Positions 50,270-62,811 of a stretch of 64,000 bases of DNA are shown in pieces. Origin of the DNA: Bigelowiella natans CCMP2755 (Eukaryota > Cercozoa > Chlorarachniophyceae). The position numbers were made by a program, and so were the translations under genes. How positions within the stretch are numbered: the stretch's first letter is position 1; every line of letters starts with the position of its first letter. The stretch covers positions 1-64,000 of the forward strand of contig ADNK01000698.1 in NCBI GenBank assembly GCA_000320545.1, given 5' to 3'. The notes below the pieces were generated by a model, which saw nothing but the letters and a program-made list of their open reading frames with translations, was not told the DNA's origin and made no database searches.

Positions 50270-51014
50270 CTCGTGGAGATGCTACATCGAGACGACGATG
50301 AGTCCTTCATGGGGGGAAACAGGAGGAAGATAACGCGTGTGCATTGGGGGGGGGGGGGGGGGGCTGCTTACTTTATCTTGAGGAATTTGGATATGTTTTT
50401 GTGCGGTGTCTCCTCGATCTGGTTGTAGGACGATAATGGAGAGTCGCAGCAGCAGCAGCAGCATCAACAACAGATTAGCGTCGCTGCCCATGGTGGCACA
50501 CAGGAGACACAATACCATTGGACCACCGCCACCACCCCGCTATTCTACTCTTTTCGCGCGGGCGCGGCATGATCATCATCATTATTGTAGTAATTCTTCA
50601 TCATCATCCTCGTCATGGGTGGGGGTTTTACGTAACATACTTCCTCCCCCTCCGCCTTGATGCCTCTGCCTACTCTCTATCAGTCCGAAAACCTGTGAGG
50701 AGCGAATATAGATCATCAGAGGAAGAAGGTGGTGGTGGAAAATGGCAATGACACACGGCTGCTCCCATGCACCAGATACACTCTATCATCGAACGAGAAG
50801 ACGCATCCTCTCTCCTCATCTCAATCCCGCACCTCTTTCTCAACCAAACGGATTTGCTCTTCACTGCCGCTGAGCGTCACCATCCTGTTTGGGGACCCAG
50901 GGCGTGGCTCCTTCGCAATCTGGATGCGAGCTCCGGTATCAGCCTGGAAAGAAGAATAATAAGAAGAAGGCAAAAGGAGCAAAGGAATCAGATCAGAGAA
51001 CAGCGTGGATGTGC

Positions 51015-51066
<52 letters not shown>

Positions 51067-51320
51067 GTGTGCTGCTCACATATATGGCAGAATTGCGATA
51101 GTGAGTATGATACAACATACCTGAAGGCTTTTTATTGTCTCCCCTCCCCTTCCGATAACGAGGCCCACCTGCCATGGAGGTCACTCACTCAGCATCAAAA
51201 ATTGGTCGTGGTAGTAGGTTATTATGATAGAGGAGGGGGAGAACATGTGCAAATTTGTACTTTGTCATTTGGAATCTTTATATCCTTGGAGCTTGTGAAG
51301 CCTAAACCTGGTAATGACGA

Positions 51321-51351
<31 letters not shown>

Positions 51352-51551
51352 AAGAAGAAGATCAAGAACAATAACAAGAGATTCAGGGCACCGTACGCGG
51401 AGCACAAAAACCACCTTGCCGATAATCAATCATCATCCCATCACACAACATAATAATGAAGCCCCTATGCATTCGAGTAAGTAAAGCAAAGCTGCTGAAT
51501 AATGCTCACCGGATCGATCTCCTCCTGTCCTTACTGAGGGGTCGAATCCTG

Positions 51552-51583
<32 letters not shown>

Positions 51584-53269
51584 TATCATCGTTATATAAT
51601 CATTTCCCCTTGTCGAATTACGCCTCACGTTCCGTAATTTAGCGTGTGAGAGGCAGGCACTAACTGACCTTCCGTGACTTTCGAATCGTACAAGCTTGCA
51701 GGCAGGTCGGGGGGGGCTAAGATTGGGTATTTATGAAAATAAGTTCCGGGGATTTATGTGCGGAATTTCGCTCTCGGCCCCCATTCTTTACTTCGCATCG
51801 TTTCTTACTAACCACTGCCAGTGAGCTCTGTCAGCTGCTCACGTTTCTTCGCGTACAGATTTTCCTGATGAATAGCGCAGAAGGAGAGGGAAAGAGTTTT
51901 GTATCAGCGCTGCTGCACCCTCCTCATGACGACTGTCCTCCTCGTTCCCCATCGCTATTATTTGTTTAGCGCTGGCCGTTAAAACAAATGCAAATGCACT
52001 CTTACTACCCTGTTGAAGATGAGGTCATTGACAAGCTTCTCGCCATCTTTGAGCTGAAAAAATAATTGAGCATAGCTTCAGTCAGGCCAACAATATCTAA
52101 TGATGTATGATCGTTTTGCAGGGAGCAAGACACAGCAGCCTCATTTGCCCCATCTTCTCTTTCCAGGTTATCATTTCTATACAGCAGCTACTGCAGCAGC
52201 CGCCACCTGTTGTTCAGTATCTGCCACCACAAGGACATGCAAAGGTTCGTCTGGGGCGTCATCATTTCCTAATAAAAAACAAAGAGTCCTCAGAGCACCG
52301 CAGAGCTTCTACTACTCAAAATATTCTCGACGATACCGTCTTTGCTGGAACCCTTGCCTCGGATGATGAACTTCGCACCACTTTTCTGCGACATTTCCTA
52401 ATTTACGTGTTCAGTATATCAGACCCCAAAACCCCAACCAACTTGAAAGCATTGAATTCTAGGTGATCTACACCGCAAGACCGGTTGTTATAACTCAGTG
52501 AATAACCCTAATGCCCCTTCTCAATAAACAAGCAATCTCTACACCTTGATGGTCTTTCCGGAGGGGCCAATCAGCAACCCGAGGAAGTTGATATCAGGAT
52601 ATGTCTGAGGAAATAGAGAAACAATCGCGAATTTAAACCCATAAGACACAGGCCGAGATGGAGAGCTATTAAAAACAAAAATGAGAGCGGAGGATAAGTA
52701 CAGCCGAGTGATTGTGTTGCATTAATCCACATCAACACAACCTGGACTGGGATGTTGATCTTTGTTCTCTTCTTGTCACCATGCATTGCTCCAGAGCTGA
52801 TTGGCATCTGCATCTGCATTGTTGGTACCCCAGCTCCCCCCGGGCCTCCCGCTGAAATTAACCATAATAATATGTGACTTCCCCCGCAATGGTCGATGAG
52901 CATGGCCTCACGTGCTCGTGAGAAATAGTTGAGTGAGTGCAACGTATCATTTTTTATGGAATGTTCCCCAGTAATAACAATTGCATTTAAATCTAGGTTT
53001 AACTGCATCATCCGAAAACACGGGAACAGCCATCTTGCTGATTAGATATACAGTGGAAAAGAGTAACAACCGTCGCCCCCCTTTCGTTTGCAACATCCTT
53101 ACACTAATCCTATCAACATGCTTGAAAACTTACAGCCGAGCTGCCCTGAGATCCTATTAGCTATCTCTTGCGCACGAGCTTTTGCCTGAGCAAGAATCGT
53201 TGCCATGTCCACTCCTCCACCAGACGAGGACGACGCTGCCGCGGGCTTCTCGCCCCATCTTGATGCCAT
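47986..53269 (-). CDS. Triple-KH RNA-binding protein (SF1-type KH plus two FUBP-type KH)
   Basis: Nuclear RNA-binding protein, probably in splicing or mRNA metabolism. ATG at 53267-53269 (MASRWGEKPAAA), exon 53134-53269. Exon 52742-52851 ends KKRTKINIPVQ; exon 52545-52604 is TYPDINFLGLLIGPSGKTIK. The next exons read GAKFIIRGKGSSKDG (about 52337-52385), DEPLHVLVVADTEQQ (about 52210-52254) and LKDGEKLVNDLIFNR (about 52010-52054). That is the long KH pattern of SF1/BBP. KH2 is VGLVIGRGGETIKSLQ (51128-51175) plus ADTGARIQIAKEP (about 50840-50945). KH3 is IQIPQDK, VGLLIGKGGETIRNLQ (about 50135-50206), and TRDSEADPNAPTRQ (49811-49857). Both carry the GxxG loop (GRGG, GKGG). The C-terminus is rich in Gly, Tyr, Pro and Gln and stops at 47986 after NKRQRV. 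Some exons between 51.2 and 52.0 kb are unresolved. Confidence 0.88.
50016..50085 (+). repeat. (CA)n-(TA)n compound microsatellite in KH-gene intron
   Basis: About 16 CA units running into about 18 TA units, directly 3' (in plus coordinates, 5') of the KH3 exon. Confidence 0.95.
51015..51062 (+). repeat. (TC)n microsatellite in KH-gene intron
   Basis: About 22 TC units between the two KH2 exons. Confidence 0.95.
51326..51362 (+). repeat. (GAA)n microsatellite in KH-gene intron
   Basis: About 12 GAA/AAG units; (ATC)n follows at 51552-51585. Confidence 0.9.
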
Positions 53270-53812
53270 CGTTTTACCTCTTTGAAGTACAGTTACGTTT
53301 CCTGGATCATAAGAATAAATTTGTTACATCATTCATGTCGACTTCCCGACTTCCCTCAGCATTCTCTCCCCCGCCCCACAATATTATCTCGCACCGCGCT
53401 CCCCACCTTCTCCGAGAGCGAAGCGTGGGCCACTTACTTTTCACCAACTTCCCTGCAGAACATCGTACAAAATATCGCTATTTATTTGCCCTCTAGTCTA
53501 TATTTATCTGTCGCAGATTACTAATATCCTGTCTTTCGCGTATATAGGTTCGAAAGTATCCCTGCCGGTAGGCTTGAATTGTTGCACGCGGAAAATTGCG
53601 TGAGCCAAAGCCAGGATTCTTGAGTTCAATGTGAATCCCGGTTTTCTTTACTTTTTTAATGAATTAAAGGCGATTTTGGGCATTTTTGGGTATCGCTCCC
53701 TCACGCACCCTTCACGCATATCCAAGCGGGCGAGGAGCAAGCAAGCTGAGGGGAAGGATCAAACACCTCCGCTTCGAGGACAAAATCTTCACCGTTTGTA
53801 CACCTCCCAACA
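53270..53812. promoter_or_regulatory. Divergent promoter region, KH protein and RNPS1-like genes
   Basis: Head-to-head spacer of 543 bases between two RNA-processing genes, so both are probably driven from here. A frame at 53631-53969 overlaps the RNPS1 start and has no family features. No palindrome-rich words. Confidence 0.45.
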
Positions 53813-54741
53813 ATGCCACGGTCTCCTTCGCCTTCCTCCTCATCCAGGAGCCGCTCCTCTAGTCGCTCCAGGAGTCCTAGGAAAGACACCGGTGCGAGAA
53901 AAGGTGCTCCCCTTCGTGTTCGCTAGTAAAATAGTCGAGATGAAAATGTCAACCCTTTTCGAATTTTGACCCAAGCTCACTCTCTCGCAACTTCGCATCC
54001 CACTCGTAAATTTTTGTCAGCCGGGAACGAAAACACGATCCTACACGTCACTAACTTGACAAGGAATGTCAATAAGGTTGCTAGCATTAAATGTGACAAT
54101 TCTTTACTTCGACTTTTCAACGCTTATTTTCGTTGTGGCACCGCCGTGCATCGAAGATATTAGAGGAAAAACTTACTGGTTCGTTCCTCCCTCGTGCGAA
54201 ATGTAATATAGGGTCATCTGGAAGAAATATTTGGCAACTATGGAAAAGTAAAGGACGTAGAACTGGGAATAGATGAGAAGGTTAATAATATTTTAAACCA
54301 ACGACGACATGAGCAGTTTAGATCAGCCGTGGAGGCTTTACTTTGCGATCTTCTTCTAAACTCCACATGGTGATACCTCAGGTGAAGCTCCCGCTGGGAT
54401 ACGCTTTCGTTGAAATGGAAGACAAGGACGGTGCAGAAAAGGTGGTTCCGCCTGAAAATGACGTCCTGAGTGGGCCTTGTGTCTAATAATTGCGCGTACA
54501 TTGCAGGCCTTGAAGTACATGGATTCGGGACAAATAGATGGAAACAAGCTCCGAGTGAAATACAAGTTAGTTGCGAATAGCCGTCGGAGCCCTGATCGCG
54601 GCAGGCGGGAGAGGAGTCCAAATCGTCGTGCACCTCAGCGTAGAGGAGGAGGAGGACGGAGCCCCCCCCGGAGGTTGTTGGGCATGAATATGAGGAATTC
54701 CAAGTCCTTTTTCCTGATGAACGATGTCTAGTCTGTGTTCG

Positions 54742-54787
<46 letters not shown>

Positions 54788-55111
54788 GCTCTCTTAGACC
54801 CTCTTCCACACTAAAAACAACAACATGATGTAAATTATTTATCTCTCAGGCGTGTGCCTGTTCGTCGAAGTCGGTCACCTCGCAGAGGCCCAAGGCGTGG
54901 ACGATCTCCTCCGCGAAGAGGGGGGCCACGACGACGCTCGCCTCGTCGAGGAAGGTCGCCTGTCCGACGCCCTCGCAGATCGAGATCGCGCGGCCGTGGA
55001 AGAGGGCGCCAGCCAAGGAGAAGGTCAATGTCGTCCTCAAGTGATGACTCGAGAAGCCGGTCTCGTTCAGGGTCTGACTCTGACTCTGGAAGATCAAGAT
55101 CCCGATCTTAA
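53813..55111 (+). CDS. RNPS1: RNPS1/SR45-like RRM protein with RS domains
   Basis: Exon-junction/ASAP-complex splicing factor. Six exons with agreeing phases: 53813-53891, 54021-54076, 54212-54280, 54382-54441, 54507-54673, 54850-55111 (stop TAA). Order: a short N-terminal SR region ([19 protein letters not shown]), then a single RRM whose pieces are TILHVTNLTRNVNK (RNP2), HLEEIFGNYGKVKDVEL, LPLGYAFVEMEDKDGAEK (RNP1) and ALKYMDSGQIDGNKLRVKY. The QIDG segment after beta-4 is characteristic of RNPS1. The C-terminus is a long Arg/Ser/Pro domain (RSRSPRRGPRRGRSPPRR, then SSSSDDSRSRSRSGSDSDS). About 230 residues, slightly shorter than animal RNPS1. It should be nuclear. It is divergently paired with the KH gene. 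Confidence 0.92.
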
Positions 55112-55373
55112 GAAGTACTAGTAGTGGAGTGGCATCAGTAGCCTGCTCTCCGAAGCTTCGTTTGCCGCCCTCGTTAGTTAGTATCGAACGAAAATGCCAT
55201 ATTTTTAGCTAAGGTAACATCTTATGATCTGTCTAATTCCTCGCGTCCTAGTACCATCTTGACCGCAGGTTTGGTTGCAAAGCTTGCATTGTGAAGCGAA
55301 TGTAGAAATATTCATGTTGACAATTACGATTTCAATACTGCAGAATGCATGTTATGTATTATTGTATATGTAT

Positions 55374-55389
55374 ACACACACACACACAC

Positions 55390-55441
<52 letters not shown>
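55374..55441 (+). repeat. (CA)n-(TA)n compound microsatellite
   Basis: CACACA run into about 28 TA units, 260 bases downstream of the RNPS1 stop, at the start of convergent spacer 4. Confidence 0.95.
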
Positions 55442-55445
<4 letters not shown>

Positions 55446-56220
55446 TGTAGATAGAGAAAGAGAGAGAAGTGATGACATTTCATCAGCAGAATCAACAACA
55501 ACGACAAACACCTTTACATTTTTGCACGCGAGACCTAATTATTTGAGTCGTGCTGGCGCACGTAGTTGTTAATAATGATGGGCCACACAACGTAAGGGTG
55601 TGCAAAACGTAAGGGTGTGCAAACCATGCTGCTAGGCAAATTTAAAACAGCGCATGCTAAATGCACACGTACGTGTAGGATCACTGCACATAGCTAGACA
55701 GCACAATGCGAACAAAGGCAATAATAATGCTGTGTGTGCTGGGCGCATGTGTTTGCATGCCTGCACGTTGTATATGCTAGTATGCTTGCACAATCTTGCA
55801 TTATTCTAGACATCAATGTACTTTCTATATAAGCAACCAGAAGCTAGTCAGAAACTAGTCACACTAAGTGCCGGATAAGCGCATCATGCTATGCTAGCAT
55901 GCGCGCGCAGTATGATTATCGGTCAAACTGCACGATCGATGCGGATGTTGTACGTGCGTGCTGTCGATCTAACATGTCTAGATGTCACAATACACCGCGT
56001 AGGTATCGCGTGCATGTTGACCGTGATTGTCGTGCAGTCGATCACGCGTGCGGAAGCACATGTCATGCTTACTTATAACACTTTGACTTAGGCTACATTT
56101 AAAAGCACGTATGATGCTACGTACATTCACAAATGTGCATTGTTTGTATATGGCCACATATATATGCTGTTTTCATGCATGCGCCATGTGACCAAGGAAA
56201 CAAATAGATACAATTTAAGC

Positions 56221-56646
56221 GCTGTAGCCGCTGCATTGCATAGCTACATCAGGATGACCATTGAAACAATTTAAACATTTCATTACATCCGTCTCATATA
56301 TATGCTGTAGCCGCTGCATTGCACAGCTACATCAGGATGACCATTGAAAAAATTTAATTTGTTCATTACATCCGTCTCATATATATATGCATACACATAG
56401 CGCATATATGTGTACACAACTAATGACTTAAAAAAGGGCTCGCACCGGCTGCGTGCACTGCCCGACATCGACGACTGGACATGCTAGCATGGATGCTTTC
56501 AAATGCATGAAACACATTGTGGAAAAAACAAACACACACACACACACACACAACATAAGGGCTGTAGCCGCAGCTTTGAACAGCTACATCAGGATGACCA
56601 TTGAAAATATTTAATCAATTCATTACATCGCCATCCGTCTCATATA

Positions 56647-56649
<3 letters not shown>
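56221..56649 (+). repeat. 85-bp repeat family, copies A (56221-56303), B (56304-56388), C (56561-56649)
   Basis: Each copy begins GCTGTAGCCGC, continues AGCTACATCAGGATGACCAT and TTGAAA, then a short A/T-rich variable part, and ends CATTACATCCGTCTCATATA. A and B are in tandem; C is 170 bases further on after other DNA. A fourth, partial copy is at 42784-42826 in another convergent spacer. No open frame is shared. It could be a small repetitive element or a structured transcript end. Confidence 0.88.
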
Positions 56650-56687
<38 letters not shown>

Positions 56688-56792
56688 CACACGTGTACGT
56701 GTGTGCAAATCCCATTATGGCACACATTGCTATGCCACGGACGATATCAGACGATTATGTATGTCGTTTCAATTTTGCAACATGCTCCTGCC

Positions 56793-58782
56793 CTAACTTA
56801 CTTTACCGTCAGACCCGTCGACGTCTTCTGAGTTATAAAGCCGGAGCTGGTGTATCCTAACACATTCAACGCAGCCCATTTCAAAAGCAAAAACAAAGTA
56901 ATCGGGGGAAATCCACACCAAAAGTTCGAATGTTTTCCGTTCACTCTACTATTCTCATCCTCTCTCACCCGTTCCCTTGATAAAAATGTTATGAAGGTAA
57001 TTGAAAATACTGGCTTGATGCGCGCTTCCACGCTTAGATATATTCACCGACACGCACCATTGGTCTCGATGAGACTCGCTTTCGGCCTTGATTAGATACA
57101 TCCTTGCTGGCGCCCCGAGCTTGTACTTGGTAACAATACGAATGTACTTTGGTTTGCCCACAACGTGCGCCACCACTGCCCCGGAAAGCACCATGACACC
57201 CAATTCCTTCTGGTCGCGCTTAGAAAGGTAGTAGCAAAAGAAGTAGCAATTCTGTAGCTTTTTCAGCATGAAATAGCGCTTCTTCAACGCTTTGTCAGCG
57301 TTGACCCCGCCTCTTTTCTTGAGATATCCTTCACGGATGACGGTTGCATTGGTAAGATCGGGGAAGTACTCACCACGAGGGGCGCTTGGAGCTCGAGTGT
57401 GCTTCGGCTGTTTGCCGAACACTTTTGGGACAAAAGACACACCGCGTTGATGCCGCCGCCTTCGCCCAAAGAATGACGTCGTCCGTGCATGTTTTGGATT
57501 ACCCCCGGGAGAGCGACCTGGTTGGTGGGTGAGGAAGCAAGGTGGGATGGTGAAATATGCTTCGGCTGAAGGCGTGAGCTCTCAAGAAAGGTAATGACTT
57601 TTTCTTCTATCGTGCATCGTGCAAAATAACCTGCATTCTTCCGGCTTCCTGTCAACTACCCAACGCGCCTACTGCCAAGGCTGCTGTCGTCTGCCCCAAG
57701 CTTGGAGCTTGTTGGTGCCACTCGCTGTCTCCCGGGACCTGTGCTCTTACTGCGTGATGATGCCGCGACAGGGAGAGCGCTCAAGGTGCCACTGCCCTTC
57801 CCGCTGCTTGCCATTCCAGGAGGGGGAGGCAGGGCCACATCGCAGGTCTTTGGAGGGAGCTCCTAATGCGTGCAAGTGGTGTTAGGAAGAACGCACCCTA
57901 CGGTTCTCTCAACAAGACTATCCTAAAATCCATATCAGTATTGTCGTCGGGAGGGGGGGGGGAAGGGAGGGAAGGGGGGAAGGGGGAATGGATCTCCTTC
58001 CAGCATCACCAATGTAAATGGCACCCACGCTCCCACCTACTGCTTATTCTACCGGGAGTGACGGCGGCATTTCCATGTTGCAGGCATGAGGAGGAGGAGG
58101 CATGATCGGCTCTCCATTGTTATATTCTTCCACTTCCTCATCCGTGTCTACATTCGAAATACAAAGTTTAAAATTATCATATATAATCGTTTGACATATC
58201 CTCCCGAGGAGCACGTCTGTCGTAGATTTTGACAACTTCGTATGTTCTCCCCCCTACGCACGAGGCAGCGATCTTACCGCTGAAGTTTATCTTGATATCA
58301 GGCTCCGAGAGGGCTATATTCGAGAGATCCATAACAGATTTCTTGATGTTCTCGATCGAGGAGCTGGAAATTTGCTCGAGTTTCGGCGCCGAGTCGTCGC
58401 ACTGGTTCGCATTAGACGCTGCCTGGAGAGGTGATGGCGTTGGTGGTGCGATCTGAGCAGCATGGTCAGGAGGAGAGAAAGGAAATCACTTCGTAGATGG
58501 CATAGGGCACGATATGAACGTCGTTAAGCTGCACAGTTAAAGCGGTCTCAGCGCCACAAGACATCGCTTCCGAAACTTAATTACCCATACGCTAGCGACA
58601 TGTACAGCTGTGACCCGCTGCACCACACACTACTCGAGTGTACCATTACCTTTATCTCAGGCCGAGATCGCCGCCATTTCTTATCTGGTTCTAGAGGAGA
58701 CGCCAGGAAGTCCTCCCCTTCGTCCTCGCTCGAATCCAGGCCTATCGTACAACACACACACACACACACACACACACATATG

Positions 58783-58817
<35 letters not shown>

Positions 58818-59753
58818 TATATTCTTTACATAATTGCACATGTCACCCGGTAGAATTGGCGGGTGATCGGCATCGTTGAGCTCCTCTTGAATGTTTCGCA
58901 CTACTCTTTCCAAGTGCGGCACCGCACCAGAAGCCTGAACTTGCGGCCGGCCCATCAGCGCCTGCAGCTGTAGTGGTGGTAGTAGTGGTAGTAGTAATTG
59001 TAGCAGTATTAGTGCAAGCAAGGAGAGAAGGAAGGCAAGAAGAAGAGGCTTGGTAACAGAGCAGAGAAGGTGACAATTGATTCAAGTTGATTCATGCTCA
59101 GAAAACGGTTGGAAAAAGTAGCTCCTCAATGAACCTGCCTCATCTGCGCTGGACCCGGGGTGATGAGATCGCTGTCGAGCCCCTTGAAAACACCCGCAAT
59201 ATACCTGGCAATGTTGTTTTCAAATCATAAAAAAAACCGGAACGTGATAAACAAGTAAACAAATACGGGAGCAAGCAGATGACTTATGATGTGCGCAGCT
59301 GCTTGGGTAGTAATGCTCTTCCTTTTTGTTTGTGTGTTTGTGATGGATATCCTCACCAGTCAATGAGCTTGGAAGGATGGTGAATGGCGCTGGCGTGCTT
59401 AATGATGGCCGCACGAATCTGGGACTCGCTCGACTCTTCACGACCCCCCCCCTTCGAATGGGTGCTACCACCGTTGCTCTCCTGAAATTTGGGATTGAGG
59501 AGACCCTCAATCTTCGCCTCGTGTCCCTTCGCTTCGACCTCCACATCGTGCAGCTTCCTTCGGAGAGCAATAAGTTGTGTTTCCTTCTCCTGGAGCTCTT
59601 GGTCTTTCTGATTCAAGACCTGCGATGGATTGCGAGGAGGACGGGGGGTGGACAAGGAGGGGATGCGATGATGGATAGATGAATTTGGTGGTAACATTTC
59701 GGTATTCCACTGTACGTGTAGGAATAATGGGATTTATACACACACAAACACAC

Positions 59754-59803
<50 letters not shown>

Positions 59804-60745
59804 TCCGTTCGTGAGACAAGCAACCGATTCGAGCCTTTCCTTCTCTGCCAGTATACGCTGCCGAGCTTCCTCTACTATTCGCTTTCGATCTTCCTTAGCG
59901 ATACGCTTAGCCTCCTTCAGTTTTTGCTCTACTTCCCGCTCGAGTGCCTCTACGCGTGCATGCTCGGCAGCTTTCTCGGCTTCCTCAACCTGCTTTAGTC
60001 GCCTCTCGCGGTCCAGTGCCTCCTTGCGTGCAGTCTCCTTTTGTTTTTCGTCCATTCGAGCTAATGCAAATGACAACACATCATGATAAACTAGCATGCG
60101 GTGACAAGAGTGAAAGGCAATCTGTTCGCATCTTGAGGATGGGTTCATAGATGTTGTCGTTTGTTGTTGTTGCTGTTGCTGCTGCTGCTGCTGTTCTGTT
60201 GTTTTTATTATCGTTATTTGTTGTTGTTTTCCAGTTTGACCATAAGTGTTTTGAAGCTCAGCCTGGCCGTTAGCGACACACTTAGTGAGATCTTGGAGAG
60301 TGTTCCCCTTGATGTGCGAGTGAAGGGCCTCGGAGAGTAGCATCTTCGCAGGAGTCATGGCGTCCTGTAGCAGCGGAATTGCTCCGTCACCCATTGACGG
60401 CGCGAGGTTTATCGCGTTCTGCAACCTATGTACATGTGTATGCTTGTGCTTCATTTAGAGTTGATGGTAGAGGCTGTAGTAGCTGCTGGAGGGAATCAGT
60501 AATCCCCAGCAGTCACATTTTTCCTCTTCTTCTTCTTCTTCTTCTTCTTCTTCTTTTTCTGAATCATCTACCATCTACCATCTATCATCATCATCGTCAT
60601 CATGATCTTCATCATCCTCTCATGATCATTGTCACTGTCGTGGCGCCGACCTCTCAAGCGCCTCACGCATTCGGTTCGCAAGGAGCATGGTTGCTGCAAT
60701 TTGAGCCATGAATCCAGAGAGCTTGCATCCAGCCTGATAAGTAGA

Positions 60746-60790
<45 letters not shown>

Positions 60791-62780
60791 TGAAAGATAT
60801 CGCTCTAGCCCGGTGACATGCTAATATACTAGTAGGCTATTGGTCTTTGTACTCTTCAATCTTATTTATGTACATTTCTGTATGTGTTTTGTGTGTGTGT
60901 GTGTGTGTGTGTTTCTTGCCAGGGATAGTTGTGTACACGATGGGAGCTCGCCGCTATTTTGTGTAGCGTGGAAAATCAAGTAAAAATACAACACTTCTTC
61001 TCGGCAGCTCAACCTGCTTTGCCCAGTCAGGGTGCGACGCCATCTTCTTCTCGCACACTTCCTGTATCTGCTCCATTTCCTCAATCACACGGCTCTTTAT
61101 AGCACCGTCAACCTTTATCTCTAGCGTTATGGCGGAAATGACCTATCGTATGATTCAGCATGTTGTGAGGAGATGATGATCCCTGTCCTTGCATTAGGCA
61201 TGTAATGCGGGTTTTGAGTCTACTATTGCTTTGGGTTTCTTGAAGTTCATTCACCTCTTTAGCTTCGGCCAAAATGGGTCGATCAAACTGCTCTCGTGCC
61301 GCCTCTGCCTCCGCTATTTTGATGTCCATCAGCGCGCGCTCCTTGATGCTCAGCTGTTGTTTGGAAACGAGAAATGATCAATCCAAACGAGGGCGGGTAA
61401 GTGCGCGCATATATGTACAGATAATCAAGAGAGGCGGGAGGCAGAGAGATAGAGAGGGAGAGAATGTGAGACAGGAGAACACATGGCAAATGGTGGGAAT
61501 ACTGATATCACCTTTAGTTTTCGCTCAAGAGCATCGATTCTCTCGACTGTCCGAAGCGCGTGGTCAACCTCCTTCTTAGCTCGCAAATTCAGCTTAAACT
61601 TATCTCCAAAGCTTCCACACAGTAGCTCGCATGATGTGATGATACTCATGAGCTCCTCGGTACCGCGCTGTGAGCTTCGCGCTCGCTGATTTGCAAGTGG
61701 AGGGGAGAAATGATGTGGTCCGTAGATTGGGAAAGGGATGCGAGCTCGAGAGGAGAGCACAGAAGAGGAGAAAATCAGATTTTGTGAGTTTTGTTATACG
61801 CACCTTTAATGCTCCAGGAATTGCTTCTCTTAGCTCGTTTAGCCGCGGCAGTACCTTGACCAACACCACTTGTTCGGGAGAATTCTTCAGAAGATTCTCC
61901 GACGCCTTGAGCGCGAGGAAGATATCCTTGATTCGTTCCTCTAGCGACGGCTTCGACTCCGACATTGCCTTAGAGAGCTTGTCTCGCGCGGCCACTAAAG
62001 CCGCCACTGTTACCTTCGCTTCCTGGAATGATATTGGGAGGATAATTTGTGCAATAGCGAGTGAATATTTTACGCGCAATATACGCTTAAATTACTTTAG
62101 CACTATGTGGGTGGAGTGAGGACGATTTCTCACCTTAAGAAGGCGGTCAATAACGCGCAACTGGCGGCACTTTTGCAGGCAAACTTCGATCTTTTCCAGT
62201 GGTACGTTTGGATTTCGCACTGTCTTCGAGAGCTCTTGGTAGGCTGCTTGCATCTCGATGTACTTCCTCCGCTGCCCATATCCGCGGATATACGCACTGA
62301 TCACACAAGCTGCCCTTTTTTTCACCTTTTTCGTAGTTTTTCCAGAGATGTCTTATGTCTATTTCCGATGACACTGCTTTTGCTCCTTTCGACTTCCCCC
62401 CCCCCCCTCCATCCTCTCTTGGTTCTCACCCCATTCTCTCCTGGAATTGGTGTCTCGAGTATGGTTTTCATCGAATGTGCGGTGGTTCGCGACTGACCTC
62501 AAGAAGGTGTCGCTCCAGCTCGCGTTGGATGTCGGGCTTGTAGAACATGACACTGACCCCACTTTGCCAAAGTGCGATGGGAATGCGATCTTTGAGCGCC
62601 TTCGGAAGCTTTGCCTCCACCTGTCTGCATATCTCTGCGTTTTCCTTCTTAAAATCTACGCCCTGTGTTAAGGCGACGGAGAGGGGAGAAACATGGTGGT
62701 GGAGGGAAACAATACGTAAGCGTTAGTGAAGCTGAATTCTACTTACTTGGCGATAATATTTGCATATTTTTATGTGCATA

Positions 62781-62811
<31 letters not shown>

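Larger units (their letters stand above)
55112..56792. repeat. Convergent spacer 4: AT array, palindrome-rich DNA and an 85-bp repeat family
   Basis: Tail-to-tail spacer between RNPS1 and the myosin gene. It starts with a CA/AT microsatellite (55374-55441). Then about 55560-56560 is rich in GCATGC, GCTAGC and ACATGT words, including ATGCTAGCAT (55891-55900), GCGCGCGC (55901) and CATGCTAGCATG (56480-56491). Three copies of a repeat family sit at 56221-56649. An AT run lies at 56651-56684. I see no gene. Confidence 0.85.
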
